Shown in pieces: positions 8,946 through 16,848 of a stretch of 64,000 nucleotides of DNA. The notes under the pieces are model-generated. The model saw only the letters and a list, made by a program, of their open reading frames with translations, was not told the DNA's origin and searched no databases. The position numbers were made by a program, and so were the translations under genes. The stretch spans positions 42,529 to 106,528 of the forward strand of contig JAUMTX010000004.1 in NCBI GenBank assembly GCA_030530985.1, written 5' to 3'. Source of the stretch: Corynebacterium sp. (GTDB lineage: Bacteria; Actinomycetota; Actinomycetes; Mycobacteriales; Mycobacteriaceae). Each line of letters opens with the position of its first letter. Position 1 is the first letter of the stretch.

Positions 8946-9813
8946 TGTCTTGAATGTACTGGCCGATCCAACGGACGGCAGCGCTCTCGAGGCGCATAAT
9001 GATGGCGCTATTCTGCGCTCTGCTACCGGCAATAGCTATGTAGTCTCTCCGGATGGCTATGTAGTTTTGGCTGGCAATGGTGGTCTTCGCTATACCGGCG
9101 ATGATTACTCCATGATTGCTGCCCGTGAGGTATTCCTCTCCCGTGGCCACTACGCCCCATTTGTAGAGGCTGTGACCGACGCAGTGGGCGACGCTCTGGA
9201 TGAGGCTGAGCGCCTGGGCCACACCATTGCTGATAATCCTGTCATCACTGAAATTGGTGCGGGTACCGGCTACTACCTATCCCATAATTTGGATTCCATC
9301 CAAGGCTCCCGTGGTGTGGGCATTGACGTCTCTGTCCATGCGGCTAAGCACCTCTCCCAGTGCCATCCTCGTGCTGGTGCTGTGGTCGCGGATGCTTGGG
9401 CTCGTCTGCCACTGCTGGATAATTCTGTTGATGCTATTACCGTGGTTTTCTCCCCACGTAACGCGGCAGAGTTTGCTCGTGTGCTTAAGCCTGGTGGCGA
9501 GGTAGTTGTTTTGACTGCTACCCGTGGTCACTTGGCAGAGTTGCGTGAACCACTGGGCATTCTGGACGTGGAAGAGGGTCGTGTTGAGCGTATGATTGCT
9601 CAGGCTGCCAGCCATTTGGAGCCAGTGAAGGACCCAGAATTGGTTGAGTTCAGCATGAACTTGGACCAGCTGTCCATTGCTGAGCAGATTGGTATGAGCC
9701 CATCTGCCCGCCACATCCACCCGGATGTTTTGAACCAACGCATTGCGGCGCTTCCAACTCATATGGAAGTAACCGCACGTGCCACACTAACGCGCCTGCG
9801 TGTTAAGGCCTAA
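8935..9813 (+). CDS. RlmA-like 23S rRNA guanine-N1 methyltransferase
   Basis: SAM-dependent methyltransferase of 292 residues related to RlmA(I/II), which methylate N1 of G745/G748 in 23S rRNA. The SAM motif I is ITEIGAGTGYYL, followed by GVGIDVS and a motif IV region TVVFSPRNAAEFARVLKPGGEV. Genuine RlmA proteins begin with a Cys-rich zinc finger; here the equivalent N-terminus (LADPTDGSAL and what follows) contains no cysteines, so the zinc site is lost and substrate specificity is less certain. The ATG at 8935 overlaps the previous gene and is preferred to 8869 because the earlier part is only the shadow of that gene. A strong terminator follows. Confidence 0.75.
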   Translation: MLSDVLNVLADPTDGSALEAHNDGAILRSATGNSYVVSPDGYVVLAGNGGLRYTGDDYSMIAAREVFLSRGHYAPFVEAVTDAVGDALDEAERLGHTIADNPVITEIGAGTGYYLSHNLDSIQGSRGVGIDVSVHAAKHLSQCHPRAGAVVADAWARLPLLDNSVDAITVVFSPRNAAEFARVLKPGGEVVVLTATRGHLAELREPLGILDVEEGRVERMIAQAASHLEPVKDPELVEFSMNLDQLSIAEQIGMSPSARHIHPDVLNQRIAALPTHMEVTARATLTRLRVKA

Positions 9814-9838
9814 AGCCTTCACAAACCTCAGCAAAACA

Positions 9839-9870
9839 ATGACGGAGACAAGTAGTCTCCGTCATTTTTT
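9839..9870 (+). terminator. Terminator after the RlmA-like gene
   Basis: Perfect 11-bp stem (9839-9849 with 9855-9865), loop AAGTA, followed by a run of six T. Confidence 0.93.
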
Positions 9871-9936
9871 ATGCCGCTAACCAGGTATTTTAGAAAATTT
9901 TTCAAAAACTTTGCCCAGAGGTATTGTGCTAGTCGT

Positions 9937-9961
9937 TTGTATGAATTAAAGTTACATACAA
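9937..9961. promoter_or_regulatory. Perfect inverted repeat upstream of a small ORF
   Basis: TTGTATG at 9937-9943 and CATACAA at 9955-9961 form a perfect dyad with an 11-bp AT-rich spacer. It lies about 60 bp before a small reading frame, in the position of an operator or activator site. The binding protein is not known. Confidence 0.45.
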
Positions 9962-10018
9962 CCCTATTACAACGAGTGATAGTAGTGTTGGCTAAGTAAC
10001 ATGGAGGACGACACGATT

Positions 10019-10213
10019 ATGTGTGATAAGTCTAATTTCCGCGATGGTTCGGATAAGCTTCCTGACCTCGTGGTATTTCAACTAGCAAGTGCTTCTTCTC
10101 ATCTCGGCGGGTATCTCTATGATGATGAACCCGTCGTACCAAAAAGGCCGCCAATCCCGGTGGAAAACTACCCGGATGACGACCCTTTGTATATGCCTTT
10201 GCCTAATATTTAG
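10019..10213 (+). CDS. Small hypothetical protein, acidic and proline-rich
   Basis: A possible 64-residue protein with no recognised family. It starts at the second ATG (10019), which has GGAGG at 10003-10007; an in-frame ATG at 10001 would include that box in the coding region. The C-terminal third is rich in Pro and Asp (VPKRPPIPVENYPDDDPLY), with no transmembrane helix or signal peptide. It has its own upstream region with a perfect dyad, and its TAG overlaps the last codon of the convergent GH32-like gene by 4 bp. Support is the ribosome site and the clean upstream region; it could still be a chance frame. Confidence 0.45.
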   Translation: MCDKSNFRDGSDKLPDLVVFQLASASSHLGGYLYDDEPVVPKRPPIPVENYPDDDPLYMPLPNI

Positions 10214-11490
10214 AAAGGCTTTGGTCCGGTTGTTGAGACGTGGTTAACGAAGGCCTCGCCTTCAGTAACCACACGGAAGCCAGTGCATGCACCACCGTCG
10301 AAGAATACGCGGGATGCCAGGGTAGTACGCCCACCATTAGCGTAGACTTCGACGGTGGAGCCGTCGGTGATAATGCTCAGCTGTTCTGCCACAAATGGTG
10401 CGACAGCTGGCTTATCATCTGGGCCGTGGAGGGGGTTCACGGAACGGTCCAAACTAATAGAGCGCGAATCACAAATTACTCGGGCACCAATTGTGCCCTT
10501 TTCGTCGAGCAATTCCACTGTGATAGAGGCACCTTCACCGATGCCATGGAAGAAGCCAGTCCATAGGTATGCCTGGGTGGAAAAGCTAATATTCTTAGCC
10601 AAGCCGGATGCCGGCACTTGGTAGATAATGCCACCTTCTAGGTGCAGGGCACGTGGAAGGGAGAGACAGTTAGACCAGTGCTCGGACTCATCAGGAATTG
10701 GGCGTGGGTCCTTCATCAAACCGAAAATCATGCAGCCAATGCCGAATCGCGCTGCATCATGGTTCATGCGTGGGCTAATGAAGTCATGGCCCCAATCCAA
10801 GCGTGTAAATGGGGTACGCACGGTGAATCGCGGACCGTCGGTACGGCCCACAATATAGCCGGTGGTGTCACCCACGGTAGCAATGAGAACATCGAAGCCC
10901 TCACGGTCCACTTCGTCCTCAAGGCGAATCATGCGTGGGCTCAACAGGAGCTTATCCAGGTCAATGCCGACTTCGCCATCAAAGCTCATTGGGCCAACAA
11001 ATTCCCAATTGATGCAGTCAGTGGAGGCGAAAAGGTCCATGTGTGACTGGTCATTGACGGTGAGCATATACCAGCCGCCATTTGGGTTGGAATAGACGCA
11101 AGGGGAGCGGTGCTTTTCCAAACCTGGCACGAGACCTTGGCGGGTTACTGAATCATCAAGCTGCTCACTATAGTCACCCCATGTAGGGGAGTAGGGCAGG
11201 CTTGCACGCTCGATGCCTTTATCAGTGGTGAAAAAGAGCTGAATTTCCTCACCGCTCCGAACTGCTGCGCCACCGTGGCAGTTATCATCCAATACATCAT
11301 CGCAACTCGTCCACGTATACGGGGTTTGGGCAACCTGGTGGCCCCAACGGAAGCCCTTATTCGGCTCCTCTTGGTATTCGTAGAAGAGGTGGAAGCTCTT
11401 GGACTGCTTATCGTAGAGAACGCCTGCCGGTGAATCGAGCAGGCCGGTGTCAGCAGTGAAGTGCAGTTCAGGACGGTGTGGAAAACTCAT
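10210..11490 (-). CDS. GH32-fold protein lacking all catalytic carboxylates (inactive invertase paralogue)
   Basis: A 426-residue protein homologous over its whole length to the sucrose-6-phosphate hydrolase encoded by scrB four kilobases away: a five-bladed propeller domain (to ~residue 290) followed by the GH32 C-terminal beta-sandwich (VEVYANGGRTTLAS). Aligned with ScrB, the nucleophile motif NDPNG is DSPAG (Asp replaced by Ser20), the RDP transition-state motif is RSP (Ser129), and the acid/base motif ECP is LSP (Leu183). All three carboxylates needed for hydrolysis are gone, while the fold and the frame are intact. It follows budA by 21 bp with AGGAGT upstream of the ATG. A binding or regulatory role is an inference; conventional invertase or levanase activity is unlikely. 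Confidence 0.85.
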   Translation of the reverse strand: MSFPHRPELHFTADTGLLDSPAGVLYDKQSKSFHLFYEYQEEPNKGFRWGHQVAQTPYTWTSCDDVLDDNCHGGAAVRSGEEIQLFFTTDKGIERASLPYSPTWGDYSEQLDDSVTRQGLVPGLEKHRSPCVYSNPNGGWYMLTVNDQSHMDLFASTDCINWEFVGPMSFDGEVGIDLDKLLLSPRMIRLEDEVDREGFDVLIATVGDTTGYIVGRTDGPRFTVRTPFTRLDWGHDFISPRMNHDAARFGIGCMIFGLMKDPRPIPDESEHWSNCLSLPRALHLEGGIIYQVPASGLAKNISFSTQAYLWTGFFHGIGEGASITVELLDEKGTIGARVICDSRSISLDRSVNPLHGPDDKPAVAPFVAEQLSIITDGSTVEVYANGGRTTLASRVFFDGGACTGFRVVTEGEAFVNHVSTTGPKPF

Positions 11491-11511
11491 AGTGTACTCC
11501 TGGTTTAATCC

Positions 11512-12273
11512 TTAATCTTCAATAGCGCGGATCTGCGCTTCAAGGTCTTCTGGATCCAGAGATGCGGTGGAGAAGTCGTGGGTTAGTGGGAGGCGTAGGT
11601 TGAGGTCGGTGCCTGGGCAGAGTTCAACGGTGCCTTCTTCCAAAACAAAGTCCAATACGTGGCCACCGGTGGTGCGCTCTTCATTAATAAAGTGAACGTG
11701 GCAGCCTGGAACGGAAATGCCCTTTTCGTAGACTGGTGTGCGGAAACCAGCCAAGGTGCCATAGACATTTTCCAATACGACCTCAGCATCATCGCCAGTG
11801 GCTTCAAGCATTGGGCGATATGGCTTGGACTGCTTAGTCACGGTGCGCATTGTGATCTTGCGGAATAGGCCCTTGATGCGAAGAGCATACATATAGTTTT
11901 CGGATGGCAGGAGGGAGGCCACGAAGGAGGAAAGATCCTTACGGGCAACACCGGATGGTGCAGTGCTCGTAATACGTGGCACAAAGTTTGTTACAACCGC
12001 ATATGGGCTGTGCTGGGTGAGGTCGGCAATGCGGGCGGTGCCATCACCAAAGAGCTGGTAGCAGACACCGTCCAAAATGACCATCTCGCCATCCAAGGCA
12101 TCGAAGGTACCCAAACCAAAATTGCCGTGGCCCAATAGCTCGCCAATGGTGATTTCACCATCGTAAATGCCATCGAGCAGTGCAGTCATCAGGGAATTCT
12201 GGAAGATTGTGTGGCGTTCAATTGGCAACTGTCGCTGAATACGTCCGGTAGATGCAGAATTGGAATCCGACAT
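11512..12273 (-). CDS. budA: Alpha-acetolactate decarboxylase
   Basis: Cytoplasmic zinc enzyme (253 residues) converting (S)-2-acetolactate to (R)-acetoin, draining pyruvate to a neutral product. The family features are all visible: FGLGTFDALDGEMVILDG in the N-terminal part, ITMRTVTKQSKPYRPM in the middle, and PGCHVHFINEERTTGGHVLDF near the C-terminus, which carries the zinc-binding histidines. The ATG at 12273 has AAGGAG 6 bp upstream; an upstream in-frame start at 12312 would run through this box. It lies in the sucrose gene cluster downstream of ptsS, separated by a hairpin, and upstream of the inactive GH32 paralogue. The pairing suggests overflow of sucrose carbon into acetoin. Confidence 0.92.
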   Translation of the reverse strand: MSDSNSASTGRIQRQLPIERHTIFQNSLMTALLDGIYDGEITIGELLGHGNFGLGTFDALDGEMVILDGVCYQLFGDGTARIADLTQHSPYAVVTNFVPRITSTAPSGVARKDLSSFVASLLPSENYMYALRIKGLFRKITMRTVTKQSKPYRPMLEATGDDAEVVLENVYGTLAGFRTPVYEKGISVPGCHVHFINEERTTGGHVLDFVLEEGTVELCPGTDLNLRLPLTHDFSTASLDPEDLEAQIRAIED

Positions 12274-12322
12274 TTCTAACTCCTTAATCAAACAATTTGG
12301 TATACCACCCAAGTATAGTGAA

Positions 12323-12348
12323 AGCCCACAGTCCGAAGACTGTGGGCT
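12323..12348 (-). terminator. Hairpin between ptsS and budA
   Basis: Perfect 11-bp stem (12323-12333 with 12338-12348) and CGAA loop. On the minus strand it is followed only by a short T-run (TTTC), so it may attenuate rather than fully stop transcription from ptsS into budA. Confidence 0.7.
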
Positions 12349-12370
12349 CGGTAAAAATTGCTAACGAATT

Positions 12371-14338
12371 TTAGTTAGCGGCAGGAGCGGCTTCCTTCTC
12401 ATGAACCTGAAGAAGATTGTCACCTGCGGTTACATCGCCAGCTGGTGCGGCGGTAACTACAGCGCCGGTCTTGCGGTAGTTGGAGACAACCACTGGGGTA
12501 GCGGTGTCATAACCGGCAGCCTTGATCTTTTCGATGTCGAATTCACAAAGAACCTGACCCTTCTCCACACGGTCACCCTTAGTAACCTTAGGGGAGAAGC
12601 CATCGCCCTTCATGTTGACGGTGTCGAAACCAATGTGCATGAGCACCTCGACGCCATCATCGGTGGCAATAGCGAAAGCGTGGCCGGTTGGGTAAGCAAC
12701 CTTGATGGTGCCGGAAGCTGGGGCACGCAGAACACCTTCGGTTGGGACAATTGCGGCACCTGGGCCGAGCTTGCCGCCAGCGAACATGGCGTCCTTAACT
12801 TCATTGAGAGCAATGACCTTACCGGTAAGTGGGGAAGCCAGGGTCTCAAGAACTGGGGTGTTGGAAGCAACCTGTGCTTCGTGAGCAGCCATAGCAGCTG
12901 CTGCAGCAGCGTCCTCATCTGCACCTGCTGGGGTAGCAGCACCTGGCTTAACAGTAGCGTAAACGAAGGAGCCGATGAAGGCGATCAGGAAGCTGACAGC
13001 CAAGCAGACGAAGAACATTGGGATGGTGTCAGCCTTGATGGAGACGAAGCCGATGATACCGGCAGCACCGAGAGCAACAGCCTTAACCTTAAACACTGCA
13101 ACAAGAGCGGAAGCAACAGCGGAAGCACCCATTGCAATGTAGAAAGGCCAACGCAGACGGAGGTTCACACCGAAGATGGCAGGCTCGGTAATACCGAAGC
13201 AAGCGGAAACACCAGAGGCGGTAGCAAGACCCTTGAGCTTCTCGTCCTTGGTCTTAAGGGCGACAGCCAAGGTAGCGCCACCCTGGGCGATATTGGCCAT
13301 GGAAGCAGTTGCGAAGATGAAGGAACCGCCAGCTGCGAAGAGCTGAAGCTCGACTGGTGGGAAGGACTGGTGAAGACCGGTAATAACAATTGGGGAGTAA
13401 ACCAGACCGAAGAGGAAGCCACCAACAGGACCCATGGTGTCGTAGACCCACTGGAGACCAGCAGCAAACTCATCGCCCAACCAGCGCATTGCAGGACCAA
13501 CGGCGATGAAGGTTACGAAGCCGGTGATCAGCAGGGTGAGCAGTGGGGTTACAAGGAAGTCCGTAGTACCACGCAGCTTGGAGTGCAGGAACTTCTCCAG
13601 TACGGAGAGAATCCAAGCAACAAGCAGAATAGGAAGCACGGTGCCCTGGTAACCAGCCTGTGCTACGTGGAGACCGAAGAGGTTCCAGTACTCCATCTTG
13701 CCTTCGGCAATGGTCTCAGCAACGCTATAACCATTAACCAGGGATGGCATAACCATGGCCATAGCCATACCAGCACCCAGGTAAGGGTTACCACCAAAAC
13801 GCTTGGTTGCAGAGAAACCAACGAGAATTGGGAGGAAGGCAAATGGAGCGGCTGCCAGAACATTGATAAAGGAGGCCAGGTCGGTGATGCTGCTGTAGCG
13901 ATCAACCAGAGCCTGGTCGCCGAAGAGACCCTCAGCGGTGAGGATGTTGTTGATAGCCATCAAGAGACCGCCACCAACAAGAATTGGAATCAGTGGCACG
14001 AAGATATCGGCCAAAACCTTAATGGCACGGGAGAATGCGTTGCCCTGCTTAGCAGCAACATCCTTGAGTTCCTCGGTGGAAACTTCGCGGACGCCTGCGA
14101 GCTTTACCAGCTCAGTATAGACAATATCGACATCGCCAGGGCCTACAATGATCTGGAACATACCGCCGGCCTCAAAGATACCCTTGAGGTCTGGGTCGTT
14201 CTCCAGAGCAGCCTTGTTTACTCGACCAGAGTCATCGAGAACAAGACGAAGACGTGTAGCGCAGTGGGCTGCGGCTTTAATGTTATCGGCACCGTCGAGT
14301 GCTTCAAGCACACGACGCGCAACTGCTGCATGGTCCAT
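12371..14338 (-). CDS. ptsS: Sucrose-type PTS permease, EIIBCA
   Basis: Fused phosphotransferase-system enzyme II of 655 residues in the order IIB-IIC-IIA. IIB: Cys26 in HCATRLRL is the phosphorylation site. IIC: about ten membrane segments between residues ~105 and ~455, with GITEPAIFGVNLRLRWPF typical of the glucose/beta-glucoside/sucrose class. An Ala-rich linker (~470-500) leads to IIA, where the His in MHIGFDTVNMKGDGF (near residue 567) accepts phosphate from HPr. Sucrose is the likely substrate because scrB is immediately upstream in the same direction. Beta-glucosides or trehalose are alternatives for this PTS class. GAAAGG precedes the ATG by 7 bp. Two CRP/GlxR-like boxes lie 93-150 bp upstream. 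Confidence 0.88.
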   Translation of the reverse strand: MDHAAVARRVLEALDGADNIKAAAHCATRLRLVLDDSGRVNKAALENDPDLKGIFEAGGMFQIIVGPGDVDIVYTELVKLAGVREVSTEELKDVAAKQGNAFSRAIKVLADIFVPLIPILVGGGLLMAINNILTAEGLFGDQALVDRYSSITDLASFINVLAAAPFAFLPILVGFSATKRFGGNPYLGAGMAMAMVMPSLVNGYSVAETIAEGKMEYWNLFGLHVAQAGYQGTVLPILLVAWILSVLEKFLHSKLRGTTDFLVTPLLTLLITGFVTFIAVGPAMRWLGDEFAAGLQWVYDTMGPVGGFLFGLVYSPIVITGLHQSFPPVELQLFAAGGSFIFATASMANIAQGGATLAVALKTKDEKLKGLATASGVSACFGITEPAIFGVNLRLRWPFYIAMGASAVASALVAVFKVKAVALGAAGIIGFVSIKADTIPMFFVCLAVSFLIAFIGSFVYATVKPGAATPAGADEDAAAAAAMAAHEAQVASNTPVLETLASPLTGKVIALNEVKDAMFAGGKLGPGAAIVPTEGVLRAPASGTIKVAYPTGHAFAIATDDGVEVLMHIGFDTVNMKGDGFSPKVTKGDRVEKGQVLCEFDIEKIKAAGYDTATPVVVSNYRKTGAVVTAAPAGDVTAGDNLLQVHEKEAAPAAN

Positions 14339-14430
14339 GATCGGAACCTTTCAAAATCATCAGGATAAATGCGGTACGCCAGCCGACGCGTGCCTTACGT
14401 TTGCGTCATTTTGCGTACATGCCTAACAAT

Positions 14431-14482
14431 AATGTGAGAAACCTCAAATGGCAAGTTGCAAAAATTTGAGATTTCTCACATT
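14431..14482. promoter_or_regulatory. Two inverted CRP/GlxR-like boxes between scrB and ptsS
   Basis: Two 19-bp arms (14431-14449 and 14464-14482) are inverted copies differing at one base. Each arm contains a site close to the GlxR consensus TGTGA-N6-TCACA: TGTGA-N6-TCAAA at 14433-14448 and TTTGA-N6-TCACA at 14465-14480, each with nine of ten consensus bases. Their centres are 32 bp apart, about three helical turns. The same sequence could also form a strong RNA hairpin after scrB. Confidence 0.6.
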
Positions 14483-14511
14483 GATAAGATTTTGAACTCT
14501 AAGCTTTAATT

Positions 14512-15894
14512 TTAATCTACTTGAATGTTCACAATCGGTGCATCGGGGTAGATTCGAGAAGCTGCAGCAATACGCCCTTCGTTGACGTAAATTTCAAGAG
14601 TTGTTGCGTCCACGATTACACGAATCTGGTCAATGTTGGAATTCGGAAGTTGGATTCCGCGAATGTCCGACTCTGTGTGATAGTTCTGGTCAGAACGGTC
14701 AATACGCAATACGCGCTCCGAGTCCAGGGTGATGGTCGTGGCGGTAGCGCCATTGGCGTCGATAAGCTTGGCCTCAAAACCTGGCTTGAGCTCGAAGCTT
14801 AGGTCATGTACGCCGGCCTCTGGGTTGTTTGGAAGCTCAGCACGTGGCACTTGGTGGAGCCAACCATCACGCAGGGATAGCTCACGGGTCAGCGTCAGCG
14901 TATGCATCCAGTTTTCAACCTTACTCGGCTGATCATCCTGGTCAGGCAGACCCATCCACGCAATCATCAATGGTGGAATCTCCGGATTGGAGTTATTGAA
15001 GGCCACCTGTGGGGCATAGAACTCGTGACCATAGTCCAGTTCCGTAAAACCACGCAGAACCTTGAATGTGGTTCCTTCCAGATTGCCCACCACATAACCG
15101 CACTGGTGGTTATTGGCATAGGCGAATCCTTGCTGCTCCAGGCCCTGTGGAAGGAAAATGAGCACATCGCGCTCCACACCATCGACCTCATCGCGCAAGG
15201 TTACCAGATTTGGGCATTCCCACATATAGCCGCCTGGAATCATATCTGGGGCGCCACCTGGCTGTGCCTCGGAGAGATCAAATTCAATCTCGCCCAAGAA
15301 ATCCCAGGTGCGACGATCCGTGGAGGTGTAGAGCACAGCAGCGCCGGTTTCATCCACGCGCTGCGCACCCAAAAGCATGGTCCAGGTGCCATTACGCAGG
15401 GTGATCTGTGGGTCGCGATAGTGGTTGGTATAACCCTCAGCAGGGCCATCAATTAGTGGGTTGAGCTCACTGCGCAGGTGCATGCCTCCCGTCTGGTTAG
15501 CGCTGTGGCTATCCTCGGTGAGACGGTCGGTCACATGGACCAGGTTTTGGGTGGCGCGGCGCTGCCCACCCGGCTTGGCATTGCCGGTGTAGAAGAGTTC
15601 GAGCTGGCCGTCGATAAGCACGGCACTGCCGGAGTAGCAGCCGCGGTCATCATAATCGACGCTAGGGTAGAGCGCATTAGGCAGATGCGTCCAAGCCTCA
15701 GGCTGACCTGGGGAAAGCTCAGTGTATGCGTGGCCCCAACCGGTCTGCTTAGTTGCCAGTGGCCACATTGGGTCAGATTGGAAATAACAATGCAGAATAT
15801 TGCCCTCAATATACACGCCATTTGGGTCATTAATACGGCCCGTAGCTGCGGTTAAATGATAATAGGGGCGAAGATGAGAGTGTGCGTTCGACAT
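14512..15894 (-). CDS. scrB: Sucrose-6-phosphate hydrolase (GH32)
   Basis: Cytoplasmic invertase-type enzyme (460 residues) that splits sucrose-6-phosphate from the PTS into glucose-6-phosphate and fructose. All three GH32 catalytic motifs are intact: INDPNG with nucleophile Asp23, YRDP with Asp161, and WECPNL with acid/base Glu226. The C-terminal beta-sandwich ends with LEIYVNEGRIAAASRIY. It is the first gene of the scrB-ptsS-budA-GH32-like series. No clear Shine-Dalgarno is seen; a small hairpin (AGCCTA/TAGGCT, 15901-15917) lies immediately before the start codon and may affect translation. Confidence 0.93.
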   Translation of the reverse strand: MSNAHSHLRPYYHLTAATGRINDPNGVYIEGNILHCYFQSDPMWPLATKQTGWGHAYTELSPGQPEAWTHLPNALYPSVDYDDRGCYSGSAVLIDGQLELFYTGNAKPGGQRRATQNLVHVTDRLTEDSHSANQTGGMHLRSELNPLIDGPAEGYTNHYRDPQITLRNGTWTMLLGAQRVDETGAAVLYTSTDRRTWDFLGEIEFDLSEAQPGGAPDMIPGGYMWECPNLVTLRDEVDGVERDVLIFLPQGLEQQGFAYANNHQCGYVVGNLEGTTFKVLRGFTELDYGHEFYAPQVAFNNSNPEIPPLMIAWMGLPDQDDQPSKVENWMHTLTLTRELSLRDGWLHQVPRAELPNNPEAGVHDLSFELKPGFEAKLIDANGATATTITLDSERVLRIDRSDQNYHTESDIRGIQLPNSNIDQIRVIVDATTLEIYVNEGRIAAASRIYPDAPIVNIQVD

Positions 15895-15935
15895 AAAACA
15901 AGCCTAAGGAATAGGCTCGTTAAATCAAAATTATT

Positions 15936-15981
15936 ATAAAAAAGGAAGTACCCGCCACACGGGGGCAGGTGTGTGGCGGGT
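15936..15981 (-). terminator. Terminator after the O-methyltransferase gene
   Basis: Perfect 11-bp GC-rich stem (15950-15960 with 15971-15981), 10-base loop, and a CCTTTTTTA tract on the minus strand. It insulates scrB from the upstream gene. Confidence 0.85.
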
Positions 15982-16005
15982 GTGCCTTTGGTACAGGACC
16001 AAACT

Positions 16006-16668
16006 TTAGTATTGACCAGATGTTTTCGTAACTACCACGAGTCCACTATCCAGTGGGACTTGGGCGACAATCGCATCATTTAGTTCTTCGAGATATGCGA
16101 TGGTCTCCCGGGCAGCAACGGTATTACTATCTCGTCGACTACTATCGCTAACGGTACCATCCAAAAGCAAATTATCCAAAATTAGGGTTCCACCTGCATG
16201 AAGAAGAGGCCATGAAGATTCAATAAATCGCCTCATATCAACCGGTGGCGTAGCGCTGTACACAAGCGAGTAGCTTTCATCAGCCAATCGCGTGAGCACA
16301 TCGAGTCGACGAGTGGTCAAAAGACGGTGCTTATTTGGGTTAAGATCCGCAATGGTCATTGTCTTTTTAATCACAGCCAAGGTTTCCGCATCTGGCTCCA
16401 AAACAGTAACGGAACCGGTGCGTAGGCCATGGGCAATGTGCAAAGCCAAAACAGGGGAGGCTGCAGAGACCATAACCGCATTGCGCCCTGGATAGGTGCC
16501 CGCTAGTGCTTCAATAAAAGCGCAGGCAGCAGGGCTAGGAATGTGGACATTGAGCTCTTCGGTATAGTCGCGTGCGAGTTGCACGGCGCGCCCAAAGTCA
16601 GTGATATTTGCATTATCCTTCTGCAGGGTGCGGGCGTGCGATTCGATATAGTCTTGAAGGCTGTCCAT
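16006..16668 (-). CDS. O-methyltransferase, class I SAM-dependent
   Basis: A 220-residue protein resembling the catechol/caffeoyl-CoA O-methyltransferase-like family. The N-terminus is helical (SLQDYIESHARTLQ), followed by a nucleotide-binding region (AVMVSAASPVLALHIAHGL, then VTVLEPD in place of the usual acidic SAM-ribose loop) and a GGTLILDNLLLDGTV motif near residue 165 typical of these enzymes. The classical GxGxG in motif I is not preserved (VSAASPV), so SAM binding may be altered. The frame continues far upstream on the minus strand, but only from ATG 16668 is it coding. It is divergent from sigE, the same neighbour relation as Rv1220c/sigE in M. tuberculosis. Substrate unknown. Confidence 0.8.
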   Translation of the reverse strand: MDSLQDYIESHARTLQKDNANITDFGRAVQLARDYTEELNVHIPSPAACAFIEALAGTYPGRNAVMVSAASPVLALHIAHGLRTGSVTVLEPDAETLAVIKKTMTIADLNPNKHRLLTTRRLDVLTRLADESYSLVYSATPPVDMRRFIESSWPLLHAGGTLILDNLLLDGTVSDSSRRDSNTVAARETIAYLEELNDAIVAQVPLDSGLVVVTKTSGQY

Positions 16669-16704
16669 GCATATAGTTATACCGTAAAATTTTTTTGCGC
16701 GCGC

Positions 16705-16734
16705 GGGAACAATTTTGTGCTTTTCGACGTTTAA
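16705..16734 (+). promoter_or_regulatory. Candidate ECF-sigma promoter of sigE
   Basis: GGGAAC (16705-16710), a 17-bp spacer, then CGTTTAA (16728-16734) fits the GGAAY/CGTT consensus used by ECF sigma factors of the SigE/SigH type in actinobacteria. It lies about 115 bp before the sigE start codon, consistent with autoregulation. Confidence 0.55.
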
Positions 16735-16848
16735 TAAATAGAGGCACAATATGTGAGATTTTTTCTTGGGTCCCTTCTCATATATTGGCTCCCATGCAAT
16801 TCCCAGAAACATATCGACTTCTACACAGGTAGATGAAAGGGCACATCG

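Noticed and set aside
10001-10018. ATG at 10001 as the start of the small protein
   Set aside because: It would place the GGAGG box within the coding region; the ATG at 10019 has that box at a workable distance.
12401-14368. A 655-codon open frame on the plus strand
   Set aside because: It is the antisense shadow of ptsS; it lacks domains and has a composition (many Asn, Gly, Ser) typical of reverse reading of this codon usage.
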